The position numbers and the translations under genes are program-made. From assembly GCA_016932375.1 (NCBI GenBank), contig JAFGDA010000015.1, positions 1-11,169 of the forward strand: DNA of 11,169 bases, read 5' to 3'. Origin of the DNA: Actinomycetota bacterium. Lineage in GTDB: Bacteria > Actinomycetota > Humimicrobiia > Humimicrobiales > Humimicrobiaceae. Position 1 is the first letter of the stretch. Each line of letters begins with the position of its first letter. Of the stretch, positions 1 to 7,335 are shown one piece after another. The notes beneath the pieces are model-generated. The model searched no databases and was not told the origin of the DNA. It was given only the letters and a program-made list of their open reading frames with translations.

Positions 1-858
1 GGAGTATATGGTGAAATAGTCGATCATCCCTTCAGGCATGCGAAAGATATCGATGATATTAAAAAGTTTAAGTTCTATGACGCTTATGACCCGGCAAGAG
101 TTGAAGGCCTTAAGGAGAGGGTCGAATACCTGTATAATGAAACTGATTATGCAATAGTTGCTGCCGGGGCAGTGGGGGGACTGCTTGAAACCTGTAACTG
201 GTTAAGGGGGTTTGACCAGTTTCCGGTTGACCTGATGCTTGATAAAAAGTTTGCCCACGCCCTGCTTGATAAGCTTTCAACATATTACATAGAGCTTATG
301 GATGCATTTTTAAATATTGTGGCACCATATGTCCAGATGGTAGAAATGGCTGATGACGTGGCAATGCAGGAGAATCTTTTCATATCACCCGAATTATACA
401 GGGAGATGATTTTACCCTATTACAAAAAAGAACTTGACTTTGTAAAGTCAAGAACAGGCGCAAAAATATTCCACCACTCCTGCGGCTCAACAGTAAAGGC
501 AGGGGGTTTTTTGATAGAGGCGGGAATTGATATATTAAACTCCTTGCAGCCGAGAGCCAGGGGCATGGACACAACTTACATGAAAGATAATTTTGGGGAC
601 AGGCTCAGTTTTCATGGCGGGGTGGATATACAGTGGGTTATGCCGTACGGAAGCCCTGTAGATGTGGAAAATGAGGCAAAGAGAAGGATAGCAATATATG
701 CGCCCGGGGGCGGCTATATATTTTGCGGTGCACATGACATACTGGATGATGTGCCTCCCGAAAATGTAATAGCTCTTTATAAGGCTGCAGAAAAGTGGGG
801 TAATTACCCGCTTGGTGAAGAATTAATAAAACTGAGGGAAACCATTCCAGAAGAATAG
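1..858 (+). CDS. UroD-superfamily protein, probable corrinoid/zinc methyltransferase (5' truncated by window)
   Basis: The frame is open from base 1 to the TAG at 856-858, giving 285 visible residues; the family is usually about 340-380, so the N-terminus lies outside the window. The ATG-like start near 172 is internal. Seen: a HHSCG motif with His at 475-477 and Cys at 481-483, and a second Cys at 724-726 in an FCGAHD segment, followed by DVPPENV, the usual C-terminal signature of the superfamily. An HxC pair followed about 80 residues later by Cys is the zinc site of methylcobalamin:thiol methyltransferases such as MtaA, MtbA and CmuA; true HemE decarboxylases lack it. Inference: a cytoplasmic enzyme moving a methyl group between a corrinoid protein and a thiol or folate acceptor. 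Substrate unknown; no corrinoid protein gene is visible here, though one could lie upstream. The superfamily call is sure, the methyltransferase role moderately so. Confidence 0.88.
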   Translation, partial: GVYGEIVDHPFRHAKDIDDIKKFKFYDAYDPARVEGLKERVEYLYNETDYAIVAAGAVGGLLETCNWLRGFDQFPVDLMLDKKFAHALLDKLSTYYIELMDAFLNIVAPYVQMVEMADDVAMQENLFISPELYREMILPYYKKELDFVKSRTGAKIFHHSCGSTVKAGGFLIEAGIDILNSLQPRARGMDTTYMKDNFGDRLSFHGGVDIQWVMPYGSPVDVENEAKRRIAIYAPGGGYIFCGAHDILDDVPPENVIALYKAAEKWGNYPLGEELIKLRETIPEE

Positions 859-901
859 TCCTGTAAGAGAAAGTCCGCCATATTTTATGATTAAAATAAA
901 C

Positions 902-915
902 CAGGTTATAACCTG
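902..915. promoter_or_regulatory. 14-bp perfect palindrome, possible operator
   Basis: CAGGTTATAACCTG reads the same on both strands. It lies 43 bases after the UroD-type stop and 340 bases before the next start. Perfect dyads of this length are typical of dimeric regulator sites, but no regulator is known for it and no promoter clearly overlaps it. It could also be chance or part of a 3' untranslated structure. Confidence 0.3.
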
Positions 916-941
916 CCCCGATTTACATATTAAGGATTCAC

Positions 942-997
942 CCCGTTTTTTGTAAAAGCCCCAGGCTGTTGGGGGAACCTTAAGGAAAAAAAGCGGG
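942..997 (+). other. Nested hairpin, possible structured RNA or 3' end
   Basis: Bases 942-951 (CCCGTTTTTT) can pair with 988-997 (AAAAAGCGGG) in ten pairs, one of them G-U. Inside this lies a second hairpin, CCCCA at 959-963 with TGGGG at 970-974 and a six-base loop. No T-run follows on the + strand, so it is not a classic intrinsic terminator. It might stabilise the 3' end of the upstream transcript or be a decayed element. Six of the ten outer pairs involve T (five A-T and one T-G), so stability is moderate. Confidence 0.25.
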
Positions 998-1239
998 CTG
1001 CAATTCTTTATGAAAATAATTCAGCAAGTTCCATCTTTAGCAACCCGGATATAATCAATTAATATAAAACTCCCTGCTGGTATAGTTTATTGCCAGGAAT
1101 TATTAAGATAACCTTTAAAAATATTGCCTGAAGGGAATTTTATAGAAGCGATTATATGTTTAATATCATAAAATGTTTTATAATATTAGCTGTTGAGCCA
1201 GGATTGATAGCAGAGGCTTTTTTATTTAAAAGACCTGTA

Positions 1240-1251
1240 CCGGGAAACCGG
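1240..1251 (+). promoter_or_regulatory. CCGG-GAAA-CCGG hairpin in place of a Shine-Dalgarno site
   Basis: Four G-C pairs (1240-1243 with 1248-1251) close a GAAA loop, a GNRA-type tetraloop. The hairpin ends seven bases before the ATG at 1259, exactly where a ribosome-binding site should be, and no purine-rich Shine-Dalgarno sequence is present nearby. It may influence translation initiation of the DUF1846 gene, but four pairs could also be chance. Confidence 0.3.
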
Positions 1252-1258
1252 CCCTTAA

Positions 1259-2788
1259 ATGAAAAAAATTGGTTTTGATAATGAAAAATACCTGAGGGAA
1301 CAAAATTCCGCAATCCTTGAAAGGGTAAAAAAGTTTGGTGACAGGCTTTACCTGGAATTCGGGGGAAAACTTTGTTTTGATTACCATGCTGCCCGGGTAC
1401 TGCCAGGGTATGATCCAAATGTAAAGATCCGCCTCCTCCAGTCCCTTAAAGACAAGGTAGATATCATACTCTGCATATACGCAGGTGATATAGAAAAAGG
1501 AAGGGTCCGGGGGGATTTCGGGATAACCTACGATGCAGCTACATTGAAGTTGATTGACGATCTCCGTAAGTGGGGGCTTGATATCCTTGCAGTTGTCATC
1601 ACCCGTTTTACAGGGCAGGATTCTGCAGTTATTTTCAAGAACAGGCTGGAAGCGCGTGGAGTGAAAGTGTATGTTCATCGCCCCATAGAAGACTATCCCT
1701 CAGATGCCGATTTAATATGCAGCGAGAAGGGTTTCGGGAAAAATGAATATATAGAGACAGGGAAACCGGTAATTGTGGTGACAGCTCCGGGCCCCAATAG
1801 CGGCAAGCTTTCAACGTGCCTTTCACAGCTCTACCATGATCACAGGAAGGGGATAAACTCTGGTTATGCAAAATTTGAGACTTTTCCCATATGGAACCTG
1901 CCTCTCAAACACCCTGTGAATGTTGCATACGAAGCCGCAACAGCAGATATACAGGACTTTAACATGATAGACCCGTTCCACCTGGCTGCATATAACCAGG
2001 CTGCAGTAAATTATAACCGTGATGTGGACAGCTTCCCCATTTTAAGGATTATATTAAACAGGATCATGGACGGAAAAGCCAGTGGCCAGGTCATGTATAA
2101 TTCGCCGACCGATATGGGTGTCAACCGCGCAGGTTTTGGTATTACTGATGACGGGGTTGTGCGGGAGGCTTCAAAACAGGAATTAATAAGGAGGTTTTTC
2201 CGGTATAATACCGAATATATCATGGGCGTTGAAAAAAAGGAGACCGTTGACCGGGTTGTTAAGCTGATGGAGGAGCTTGAAGTAAAGGTAAACGAAAGAA
2301 AAGTGGTTGAAATTGCCCGCAAAAGTGCAGAGGAAGCAGAAGCAACCGGAAAGGGTAATGCCGGGATATTCTGCGGGGCGGCGATAGAACTTGAAGACGG
2401 TCGCGTGGTCACGGGAAAAAATTCAAAGCTGATGCATGCCTCTTCAAGCCTGGTCCTGAATGCAATAAAGGTGCTCGCAAACATACCTGATGAGATTTTC
2501 CTTCTTGCTCCGGAGGCAATCAGCCAGATAACAAAATTAAAAAAAGGCATATTTAATGCCCATTCAGAGAGCATTGACCTCGAAGAAGCCCTTATAGCAC
2601 TTTCCATAAGCGCATCAGGTAATGGTAACGCAGAACTTGCAATGAATCAGCTAATTTGCCTCAAGGGCTGCGAAATGCATATGACCCACATACCTACACC
2701 GGGTGATGAGGTGGGACTAAAGCGTCTTGGGGTGAACCTGACTACAGATGGAAAATTTTCCTCATACAACCTGTTCATGTCCAAATAG
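1259..2788 (+). CDS. DUF1846 (UPF0371) family protein
   Basis: A 509-residue protein, the usual length for DUF1846 proteins (about 490-510). The N-terminus (GFDNEKYL, then LYLEFGGKL and DYHAARVLPG at about 31-50) is the conserved family opening and fixes the ATG at 1259 in spite of the weak ribosome-binding site. A conserved central segment APGPNSGKLST (residues 176-186) resembles a P-loop, followed by the HDHRKGINSGYAKFETFPIWNLP block (about 193-215). A helical, Glu/Lys-rich stretch (about 325-365) leads into the C-terminal domain (about 366-509). The biochemical role of the family is not established; the P-loop-like segment suggests nucleotide binding, which is inference. No signal peptide or membrane segment, so cytoplasmic. 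The next gene, 110 bases downstream on the same strand, is an aminotransferase that may have its own promoter. Family call is firm; function unknown. Confidence 0.92.
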   Translation: MKKIGFDNEKYLREQNSAILERVKKFGDRLYLEFGGKLCFDYHAARVLPGYDPNVKIRLLQSLKDKVDIILCIYAGDIEKGRVRGDFGITYDAATLKLIDDLRKWGLDILAVVITRFTGQDSAVIFKNRLEARGVKVYVHRPIEDYPSDADLICSEKGFGKNEYIETGKPVIVVTAPGPNSGKLSTCLSQLYHDHRKGINSGYAKFETFPIWNLPLKHPVNVAYEAATADIQDFNMIDPFHLAAYNQAAVNYNRDVDSFPILRIILNRIMDGKASGQVMYNSPTDMGVNRAGFGITDDGVVREASKQELIRRFFRYNTEYIMGVEKKETVDRVVKLMEELEVKVNERKVVEIARKSAEEAEATGKGNAGIFCGAAIELEDGRVVTGKNSKLMHASSSLVLNAIKVLANIPDEIFLLAPEAISQITKLKKGIFNAHSESIDLEEALIALSISASGNGNAELAMNQLICLKGCEMHMTHIPTPGDEVGLKRLGVNLTTDGKFSSYNLFMSK

Positions 2789-2836
2789 TTTGAATCAGGA
2801 AAAAATAGCGGAATATCTAAAAAAATATTAGAATAC

Positions 2837-2866
2837 TTGAAAATACCCCGGCTTTTTGGAGATTAT
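2837..2866 (+). promoter_or_regulatory. Possible sigma-70 promoter for the aminotransferase gene
   Basis: TTGAAA (2837-2842) is followed after 18 bases by GATTAT (2861-2866), matching five and four of six consensus bases. It lies 33 bases before the ATG, in the gap after the DUF1846 stop. The AT-rich context makes chance matches likely. Confidence 0.3.
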
Positions 2867-2898
2867 ATATAGTAAGGAAAATAAAAGGAGTACACAAG

Positions 2899-4110
2899 AT
2901 GACAGGGATAAATATAAATGACCTTCTTTCAAAAAGGGTGCTGGAGCTTGAAGAAAGCCCAACTTTTGCGCTGGAAAATAAAGTTAATGCAATGGATTCG
3001 GAATTGAAGAAGCAGGGGGACTTTGTTGTAAGATTTGGTATAGGCCAGCCCGATTTTAACACGCCGGAAAATATAAAGGAAGCAGCCAAAAAAGCCATTG
3101 ACGAAAACCAGACAAAATATACAGCTGCTGCCGGGATAGGTGAGCTTAAACAGGCAATAGTGAAAAAATTCAAAAGGGACAATAATCTTGACTACGAACC
3201 CGGAAACATACTTGCAGGGATAGGGGCCAAGCAGGTGCTGGACACAATAATAAGGGCATTTGTCAATCCTGGTGAGGGCGTTATTGTCCCGAGACCATAC
3301 TGGGTAAGCTACACGCAGCAGGTAATATTGTCAGGAGGGGTGCCCCTTGAAGTGAATTTCAGGGACGACCTGAAAATGGACACCGGCCATTTAAAAAGCG
3401 TAATAGGTAGTTTCAATGGACGGATAAAGCTCATAATAATAAACAGCCCCAATAATCCTACGGGTGTTGTCTATTCGAGGAGCGAGCTTGAAGAAATAGG
3501 GGAAATCTGCCTTGAAAATGGGATATACATAATTTCCGATGAAGTATATGAGAAATTTATATATGGTGATGCTGTGCATTACAGCATGGCATCTTTCAGC
3601 AGGGAGCTGAAAGATATAACCATAACTGTCAATGCCGTATCCAAGACATATGCCATGACTGGATGGAGGATCGGATATTGTGCCGCTGACGGGAATATAA
3701 TAAAACAGATGTCAAAGATACAGGGACAGTCTCCTTCGAACCCGTGCAGCATTGCACAGTGGGCTGCAGTAGAAGCCATTGACGGGGATCAGGGAAGCGT
3801 GGAGCTTATGCGAAGGGAGTATGAGAAGCGCAGGGATTATATATATGGAAGGATAAAGGATATAAGTGGCGTGGAATGTAGCCTTCCAGGAGGTGCTTTT
3901 TATTTATTTCCAGAGGTGTCCGGACTTTATGGCGGTGCCATAAGGAATTCCATGGACTTTTCCAACCAGCTCCTTGAAAAAGCAAGGGTGGCGGTCGTTC
4001 CCGGAATTGCCTTTGGAGATGATGATTATATCAGGATAAGTTATGCAGCTTCCATGGAAAAGATCTCCGCGGGCATGGACAGGTTTCAAAAATTCTGCCT
4101 GGGTCTGTAA
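2899..4110 (+). CDS. Pyridoxal-phosphate class I aminotransferase, aspartate-aminotransferase type
   Basis: 403 residues, full length for fold-type I subgroup Ib aminotransferases, which move an amino group from aspartate (or an aromatic or other amino acid) to 2-oxoglutarate. Visible motifs: GIGQPDFNTP (47-56) in the N-terminal substrate loop; GIGAKQVL (107-114) binding the cofactor phosphate; SPNNPTG (183-189); Asp214 and Tyr217 in SDEVYE, which contact the pyridine ring; the Schiff-base lysine Lys249 in SKTYAMTGWRIGY; and Arg379, expected to hold the substrate carboxylate. AGGAG at 2886-2890 sits eight bases before the ATG, so the start is secure. Cytoplasmic. Substrate choice within the subgroup cannot be read from sequence alone: aspartate is the best guess, and aromatic or alanine-type use is possible. 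Placement behind the DUF1846 gene gives no clear pathway clue. Confidence 0.93.
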   Translation: MTGININDLLSKRVLELEESPTFALENKVNAMDSELKKQGDFVVRFGIGQPDFNTPENIKEAAKKAIDENQTKYTAAAGIGELKQAIVKKFKRDNNLDYEPGNILAGIGAKQVLDTIIRAFVNPGEGVIVPRPYWVSYTQQVILSGGVPLEVNFRDDLKMDTGHLKSVIGSFNGRIKLIIINSPNNPTGVVYSRSELEEIGEICLENGIYIISDEVYEKFIYGDAVHYSMASFSRELKDITITVNAVSKTYAMTGWRIGYCAADGNIIKQMSKIQGQSPSNPCSIAQWAAVEAIDGDQGSVELMRREYEKRRDYIYGRIKDISGVECSLPGGAFYLFPEVSGLYGGAIRNSMDFSNQLLEKARVAVVPGIAFGDDDYIRISYAASMEKISAGMDRFQKFCLGL

Positions 4111-4240
4111 TTTCATTTTATGGATCTTAACTATTATTCGCAGTCCTTCTTGATTCACTTGCAAGAAGAGGTGAAACCGCTTAGGAAAATTATCATTATG
4201 AGGGAAATATTTTATAAATCGAATCAGTGGAGATGATTTT

Positions 4241-5143
4241 ATGATTGGCAGAAAGGTCAGTTTCTATAGTTCAGGTTCGAAGATATCAGCAATTTTTAAT
4301 TTACCTGAAAATTTCAATAAGGGTAAATTACCCTGTGTGATTTTTGCGCATGGATATGCAAGCTATAAAGATGAGTTTGGCGGATTTATAAAACTTGCGG
4401 AAATGTTTTGCAATGATGGTTTTGCAGTACTGAGGTTTGATTTTCGCGGTTGCGGTGACAGTGTGGATAAAAATAAAAAGGGGAAAATGCTTTGTGCAAG
4501 TGAATGGCCTGAAGATATTTATAACGCTTTTGTGTTTGTTTCAAGCATGGATTTTATTGATATTGAAAAAATCTCTATTCTTGGTGTCAGTATGGGCGGG
4601 GCAACAGTACTGGCTGCACTGAGGTTTATCAATAATTTAAGATCCGCTGTTGTTCTTTGCCCTGTTTCAAATGGCTATAGCTGGTTAAAGGAACTCTGGA
4701 TGAAAAAAACAGGCTTGAAATCCTGGATGGAATTTAATGAAAAAATTGTTGCAGAAAGGGAAAAAAGGGTGCTTAAAAACATTGATAATTTTATCAATGT
4801 CGAAGAGGCACTTGCATATAATGAAAAGGATTCGGAATTATTCAGGGAACTTGTTAAAAATTATCCGCAAATGTCTCCCGCTGCCAGTTTTTCATCCATA
4901 GAGGAGATTATTTTTAAGGTTAATCCTTTAGATTATATAAAACTGTTCAAAGATCATAGAATACTTTTCGTTCACGGGACGAATGATACTGCAGTACCCT
5001 TCAAAGGCACGGAGAGAATGTATGAAAATTATAAAGGGGAAAAACATCTAATGCTTCTTGAAGGCCGTTCGCATGCCCTCATTCTTGAGGAAGGTTGTGA
5101 GACATATTTAAAGGAAATAATTAAATGGATAGAAAAAAAATAG
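4241..5143 (+). CDS. Alpha/beta hydrolase (serine esterase/acyl-peptidase-like)
   Basis: 300 residues with a complete alpha/beta-hydrolase triad: nucleophile Ser117 in the elbow GVSMGG (115-120), Asp249 in VHGTNDTAVP (244-253), and His278 in EGRSHAL (274-280). The oxyanion-hole HG pair is at 37-38 (FAHGYASYKDEFGG) and RFDFRGCGDS (65-74) follows the usual strand. A lysine- and glutamate-rich helical insertion (about 145-215) forms a cap that would set substrate choice. No signal peptide, so probably cytoplasmic. Similar to stand-alone hydrolases annotated as esterases, feruloyl-esterase-like or dienelactone-hydrolase-like proteins; the natural substrate cannot be told. GGAG about eight bases before the ATG supports the start. 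It sits 130 bases after the aminotransferase with no evident promoter, and by eye is more AT-rich than the preceding two genes. Confidence 0.88.
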   Translation: MIGRKVSFYSSGSKISAIFNLPENFNKGKLPCVIFAHGYASYKDEFGGFIKLAEMFCNDGFAVLRFDFRGCGDSVDKNKKGKMLCASEWPEDIYNAFVFVSSMDFIDIEKISILGVSMGGATVLAALRFINNLRSAVVLCPVSNGYSWLKELWMKKTGLKSWMEFNEKIVAEREKRVLKNIDNFINVEEALAYNEKDSELFRELVKNYPQMSPAASFSSIEEIIFKVNPLDYIKLFKDHRILFVHGTNDTAVPFKGTERMYENYKGEKHLMLLEGRSHALILEEGCETYLKEIIKWIEKK

Positions 5144-5160
5144 AAAGGGGAAGCCTGCAT

Positions 5161-5277
5161 ATGAATACGGGGGCTATTAATAGTGTGCAATTAAGGCAAA
5201 GCCCGGGGAATTATAATTATTTTAATGAAACTTTAAGTGATTTGAAGATTGACATGCCAGATATATTATGTTTATAG
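5161..5277 (+). CDS. Possible 38-residue small ORF, unrecognised
   Basis: An ATG at 5161 opens 38 codons ending at the TAG 5275-5277, with AAGGGG (5145-5150) about ten bases upstream as a possible Shine-Dalgarno. The product (begins MNTGAINSVQLRQ) resembles nothing I recognise and has no membrane segment. Its 3' end is overlapped by the promoter proposed for the isomerase gene, which makes it more likely to be a chance frame. Confidence 0.18.
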   Translation: MNTGAINSVQLRQSPGNYNYFNETLSDLKIDMPDILCL

Positions 5278-5278
5278 T
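5249..5278 (+). promoter_or_regulatory. Sigma-70-type promoter of the lyxose isomerase/mutarotase operon
   Basis: A perfect -35 box TTGACA (5249-5254) is followed after 18 bases by TATAGT (5273-5278), five of six matches to the -10 consensus. Transcription would begin near 5285, leaving a leader of roughly 30 bases before the ATG at 5318. The leader carries the ribosome-binding site AGGTGA (5303-5308). Confidence 0.6.
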
Positions 5279-5317
5279 AGGTAAACTTTATAAATATTTA
5301 ACAGGTGAAAATTAATC

Positions 5318-5869
5318 ATGGATATTAAAAAAGAGGCATCAATCCCCGGTTGCCAGATAGAAAAAATAAAAGAAATATACAAAAAATCCGGGATATATAT
5401 AAGGCCGGATGAATTTGAAAAAATGGAAATAACCGATTTCGGGCTGGGTGATTTTTTCTCTATTGGGCTTGGAGTGATAATTTATGTAAATACCGAAAGG
5501 GTTTGTGCCAAGGAACTGGCAATGACCCCCTACCAGATATGCCCGCAGCATAAGCACCCCCATATAGAAGGCAGGCCGGGAAAGGAAGAAACTTTCAGGT
5601 GCAGATGGGGAGAAGTGTATCTGTATGTTGAAGGGGAAGCAAGTAAAGACATCAAAGGAATAATTCCGGATAAATATTTACAAAAATTCAGTGTTTTTCA
5701 TGAGATCCTGCTTAAACCGGGGGATCAATACACATTGCAGCCGGATACGTGGCACTGGTTCGAGGGCGGGCCGGAAGGCGCGGTACTGTCAGAATTTTCG
5801 ACTCACAGTTTTGATGAAGGTGATATTTTTTATGATGAAGATATAGAAAGAATGGCGGTGGATAACTAA
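5318..5869 (+). CDS. D-lyxose isomerase family protein (cupin sugar isomerase)
   Basis: 183 residues, matching the cupin D-lyxose isomerases (DUF1498 family; Bacillus YdaE and enterobacterial relatives, about 165-230). These metal-dependent enzymes interconvert D-lyxose with D-xylulose and D-mannose with D-fructose. The signature CPQHKHPHIEGRPGKEETFRC begins at residue 75: His78 and His80 with Glu90 or Glu91 are the likely first metal ligands, and His146 in PDTWHWFEGGP (142-152) the last, as expected for a Mn-binding cupin barrel. SEFSTHSFDEGDIF (158-171) is the conserved C-terminal strand. AGGTGA nine bases upstream supports the ATG. No signal peptide; cytoplasmic. It is the first gene of a two-gene operon with a mutarotase-like gene, which fits a free-sugar substrate. 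Family is firm; preference for lyxose over mannose or another aldose is not readable. Confidence 0.9.
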   Translation: MDIKKEASIPGCQIEKIKEIYKKSGIYIRPDEFEKMEITDFGLGDFFSIGLGVIIYVNTERVCAKELAMTPYQICPQHKHPHIEGRPGKEETFRCRWGEVYLYVEGEASKDIKGIIPDKYLQKFSVFHEILLKPGDQYTLQPDTWHWFEGGPEGAVLSEFSTHSFDEGDIFYDEDIERMAVDN

Positions 5870-6922
5870 GTGATTTCACAAAGAAGAAATTATGGATGCA
5901 GGATCAATGATGAACTTTTATACAAGGGTTTAAAAACAGTAGTAATGGAAAATGAAATTTTAAGGCTGTCAATCCTTGTGGGAAAAGGCACCGATATACT
6001 CGAGCTCCTTTACAAGCCCGAAGATATAGACTTTATGTGGTCAGCGCCATGTGATTTTAAAGAGGGTGAGCTGAACAGGAAAGATTTTCTGGAAAGCTAC
6101 CTTGGAGGATGGCAGGAGATTGTACCCAACGGCGGACCGGGCTGTGTTTACAGGGGGGCTGTGTTTGAGCAGCATGGTGAAACACCTCAGTTATGCTGGG
6201 ATCATGAGATAATAGAAGACAGTCCTGGAAAGATTTCTGTAAGGTTTTCTACCAGGTTAAAAAAACTTTCGCTTGAGATTGAAAAAATAATCACGATGGT
6301 TTCCAACTCCCCTGTAGTTACCCTGAAAGAAAAATTACTAAATACAGGCAAAGAGACAGTGGATTTTATGTGGGGTCACCACCCCTGCTTTGGGGAGCCA
6401 TTTTTATCGGAAGATTGCATTATTAATTTTAAAGCCGGCGAGATAGTATCCAATATTGAACCGATATCCGGCAACCCGTTTGTAGCTGCCAATGCAAAAG
6501 GTACACTTAAAGAGTTCCCGGGATTGGATGGAAGCAAGGTGGACCTTTCAAGGGTCCCGGGCAGGGATGCCAGGGTCTGTGACCTTCTTTATGTAACGGA
6601 ACTCCTGGAAAACTGGTTCTCAATATTGAATATTAAAAAAAGGACCGGTATAGGGTTTGTATTTGATCCTTCTGTTTTCAGGTACCTCTGGCTCTGGCTA
6701 TCATATGGAGGCAGCAACGGCTATCCATGGTACGGCAAGACTTATAACCTGGCCATAGAGCCCTGGTCATCATGGCCCGGAAGGGGCCTTCTTGAAGCCA
6801 TCAAGAATAAAACCAGTTTAGAAATCAAACCCGGCGAAGAACTGAATTCATGGTTGAAAGTGGTTGTTTTTAAAAAGGACCGGGAAGTAACAAAGATAAA
6901 CGACAATTGCAAAGTCATGTAA
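5870..6922 (+). CDS. Aldose 1-epimerase (galactose mutarotase)-like protein
   Basis: 350 residues with the beta-sandwich mutarotase pattern: GGWQEIVPNGGP (79-90), EQHGETP with His102 (100-106), MWGHHPCFG with His170/His171 (167-175) and AIEPWSSWPGRGL with Glu297 (295-307). Histidines in the middle and a late glutamate are the catalytic arrangement of aldose 1-epimerases, which interconvert alpha and beta sugar anomers. No signal peptide, so cytoplasmic. The GTG at 5870 follows the TAA of the isomerase gene directly, with GGCGGTGG (5853-5860) as the ribosome-binding site, so translation is probably coupled. An ATG at 5945 would give a protein lacking the first strands and is less likely. It could instead belong to the DUF4432-like branch, whose members act on unusual sugars. 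Context suggests it supplies the anomer used by the isomerase. Confidence 0.85.
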   Translation: MISQRRNYGCRINDELLYKGLKTVVMENEILRLSILVGKGTDILELLYKPEDIDFMWSAPCDFKEGELNRKDFLESYLGGWQEIVPNGGPGCVYRGAVFEQHGETPQLCWDHEIIEDSPGKISVRFSTRLKKLSLEIEKIITMVSNSPVVTLKEKLLNTGKETVDFMWGHHPCFGEPFLSEDCIINFKAGEIVSNIEPISGNPFVAANAKGTLKEFPGLDGSKVDLSRVPGRDARVCDLLYVTELLENWFSILNIKKRTGIGFVFDPSVFRYLWLWLSYGGSNGYPWYGKTYNLAIEPWSSWPGRGLLEAIKNKTSLEIKPGEELNSWLKVVVFKKDREVTKINDNCKVM

Positions 6923-7034
6923 ATCAGTTAGCTTCCCCGATAAAGTTTATTAAAAAATATACGATTTTAAATACTGATATTCCAAATTAACCTTAAAATA
7001 TGCCTTATAATAATATTGCTTTTTAAACGTATCT

Positions 7035-7063
7035 ATTGTAATATTTTAATCATAATATTCAAT
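7035..7063. promoter_or_regulatory. Imperfect inverted repeat upstream of the toxin-antitoxin pair, possible autoregulatory operator
   Basis: ATTGTAATATT (7035-7045) faces AATATTCAAT (7054-7063): the arms pair apart from one bulged T, with an eight-base spacer. The repeat ends 17 bases before the antitoxin ATG, where ribbon-helix-helix antitoxins normally bind to repress their own operon. The sequence is very AT-rich, so chance is a real possibility. A TATAAT at 7006-7011 lies upstream, without a good -35 box. Confidence 0.3.
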
Positions 7064-7080
7064 TATTAACGGAGTATCAA

Positions 7081-7320
7081 ATGAGTCCAAAAACAACCTT
7101 TATCATAAAAGAAGAAATAATAACACAGGTAAAAGAAGCTGTCAGCGAAGGCTGGTATAATTCGATGACTTCTTTTGTGGAAAGTTCGTTAAAAAAAGAG
7201 GTTGAACGCATTAAAAAGGAAAAGATAAAGGGAAAACTTTTAAAGGCAAGCAAGGATCCTCTTTTTCTTTCAGATATCAAAAAGATAGAAGATGATTTCA
7301 AATACGCGGATTTCGAATAA
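7081..7320 (+). CDS. Ribbon-helix-helix antitoxin of a type II toxin-antitoxin pair
   Basis: 79 residues. The N-terminal half fits a ribbon-helix-helix DNA-binding fold: a strand at about 5-10 (TTFIIK), a first helix (11-24), a turn around GWYNS, and a second helix beginning SMTSFVESSL (28-37) and running on as a Lys/Glu-rich helix to about 51. The C-terminal tail (about 52-79, ending DDFKYADFE) is charged and probably disordered until it wraps the toxin, as usual for such antitoxins. GGAG (7071-7074) six bases before the ATG supports the start. The MazF-like gene begins 15 bases after the stop. Role inferred from fold and context: neutralise the toxin and repress the operon. The sequence is too short and variable to name a family with certainty. 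Confidence 0.8.
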   Translation: MSPKTTFIIKEEIITQVKEAVSEGWYNSMTSFVESSLKKEVERIKKEKIKGKLLKASKDPLFLSDIKKIEDDFKYADFE

Positions 7321-7335
7321 GGAATAAAGACAATC

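Larger units (their letters stand above)
859..1258. other. 400-base non-coding gap with several structured elements
   Basis: No convincing gene on either strand. It holds a 14-bp perfect palindrome (902-915), a nested hairpin (942-997) and a GNRA-type hairpin just before the DUF1846 start (1240-1251). A perfect TATAAT lies at 1179-1184, but the region 16-18 bases upstream of it offers no good -35 box, so a promoter for the DUF1846 gene here is only possible. I see no clear terminator with a T-tract for the upstream gene. Confidence 0.6.

Noticed and set aside
840..1014. A minus-strand frame without stops through the gap after the UroD-type gene
   Set aside because: No usable start codon or ribosome-binding site, and the translation resembles nothing known.
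1226..1678. A 150-codon minus-strand open frame over the start of the DUF1846 gene
   Set aside because: It overlaps conserved N-terminal coding sequence on the other strand and its product has no recognisable domain.
2011..2607. A 198-codon open frame on the minus strand inside the DUF1846 gene
   Set aside because: It is antisense to conserved DUF1846 sequence, rich in Ser, Thr and Phe as shadow frames are, and matches no family.
4146..4168. Hairpin CTTCTTG/CAAGAAG after the aminotransferase gene, considered as a terminator
   Set aside because: Only seven pairs, mostly A-T, and no T-run follows on either strand.
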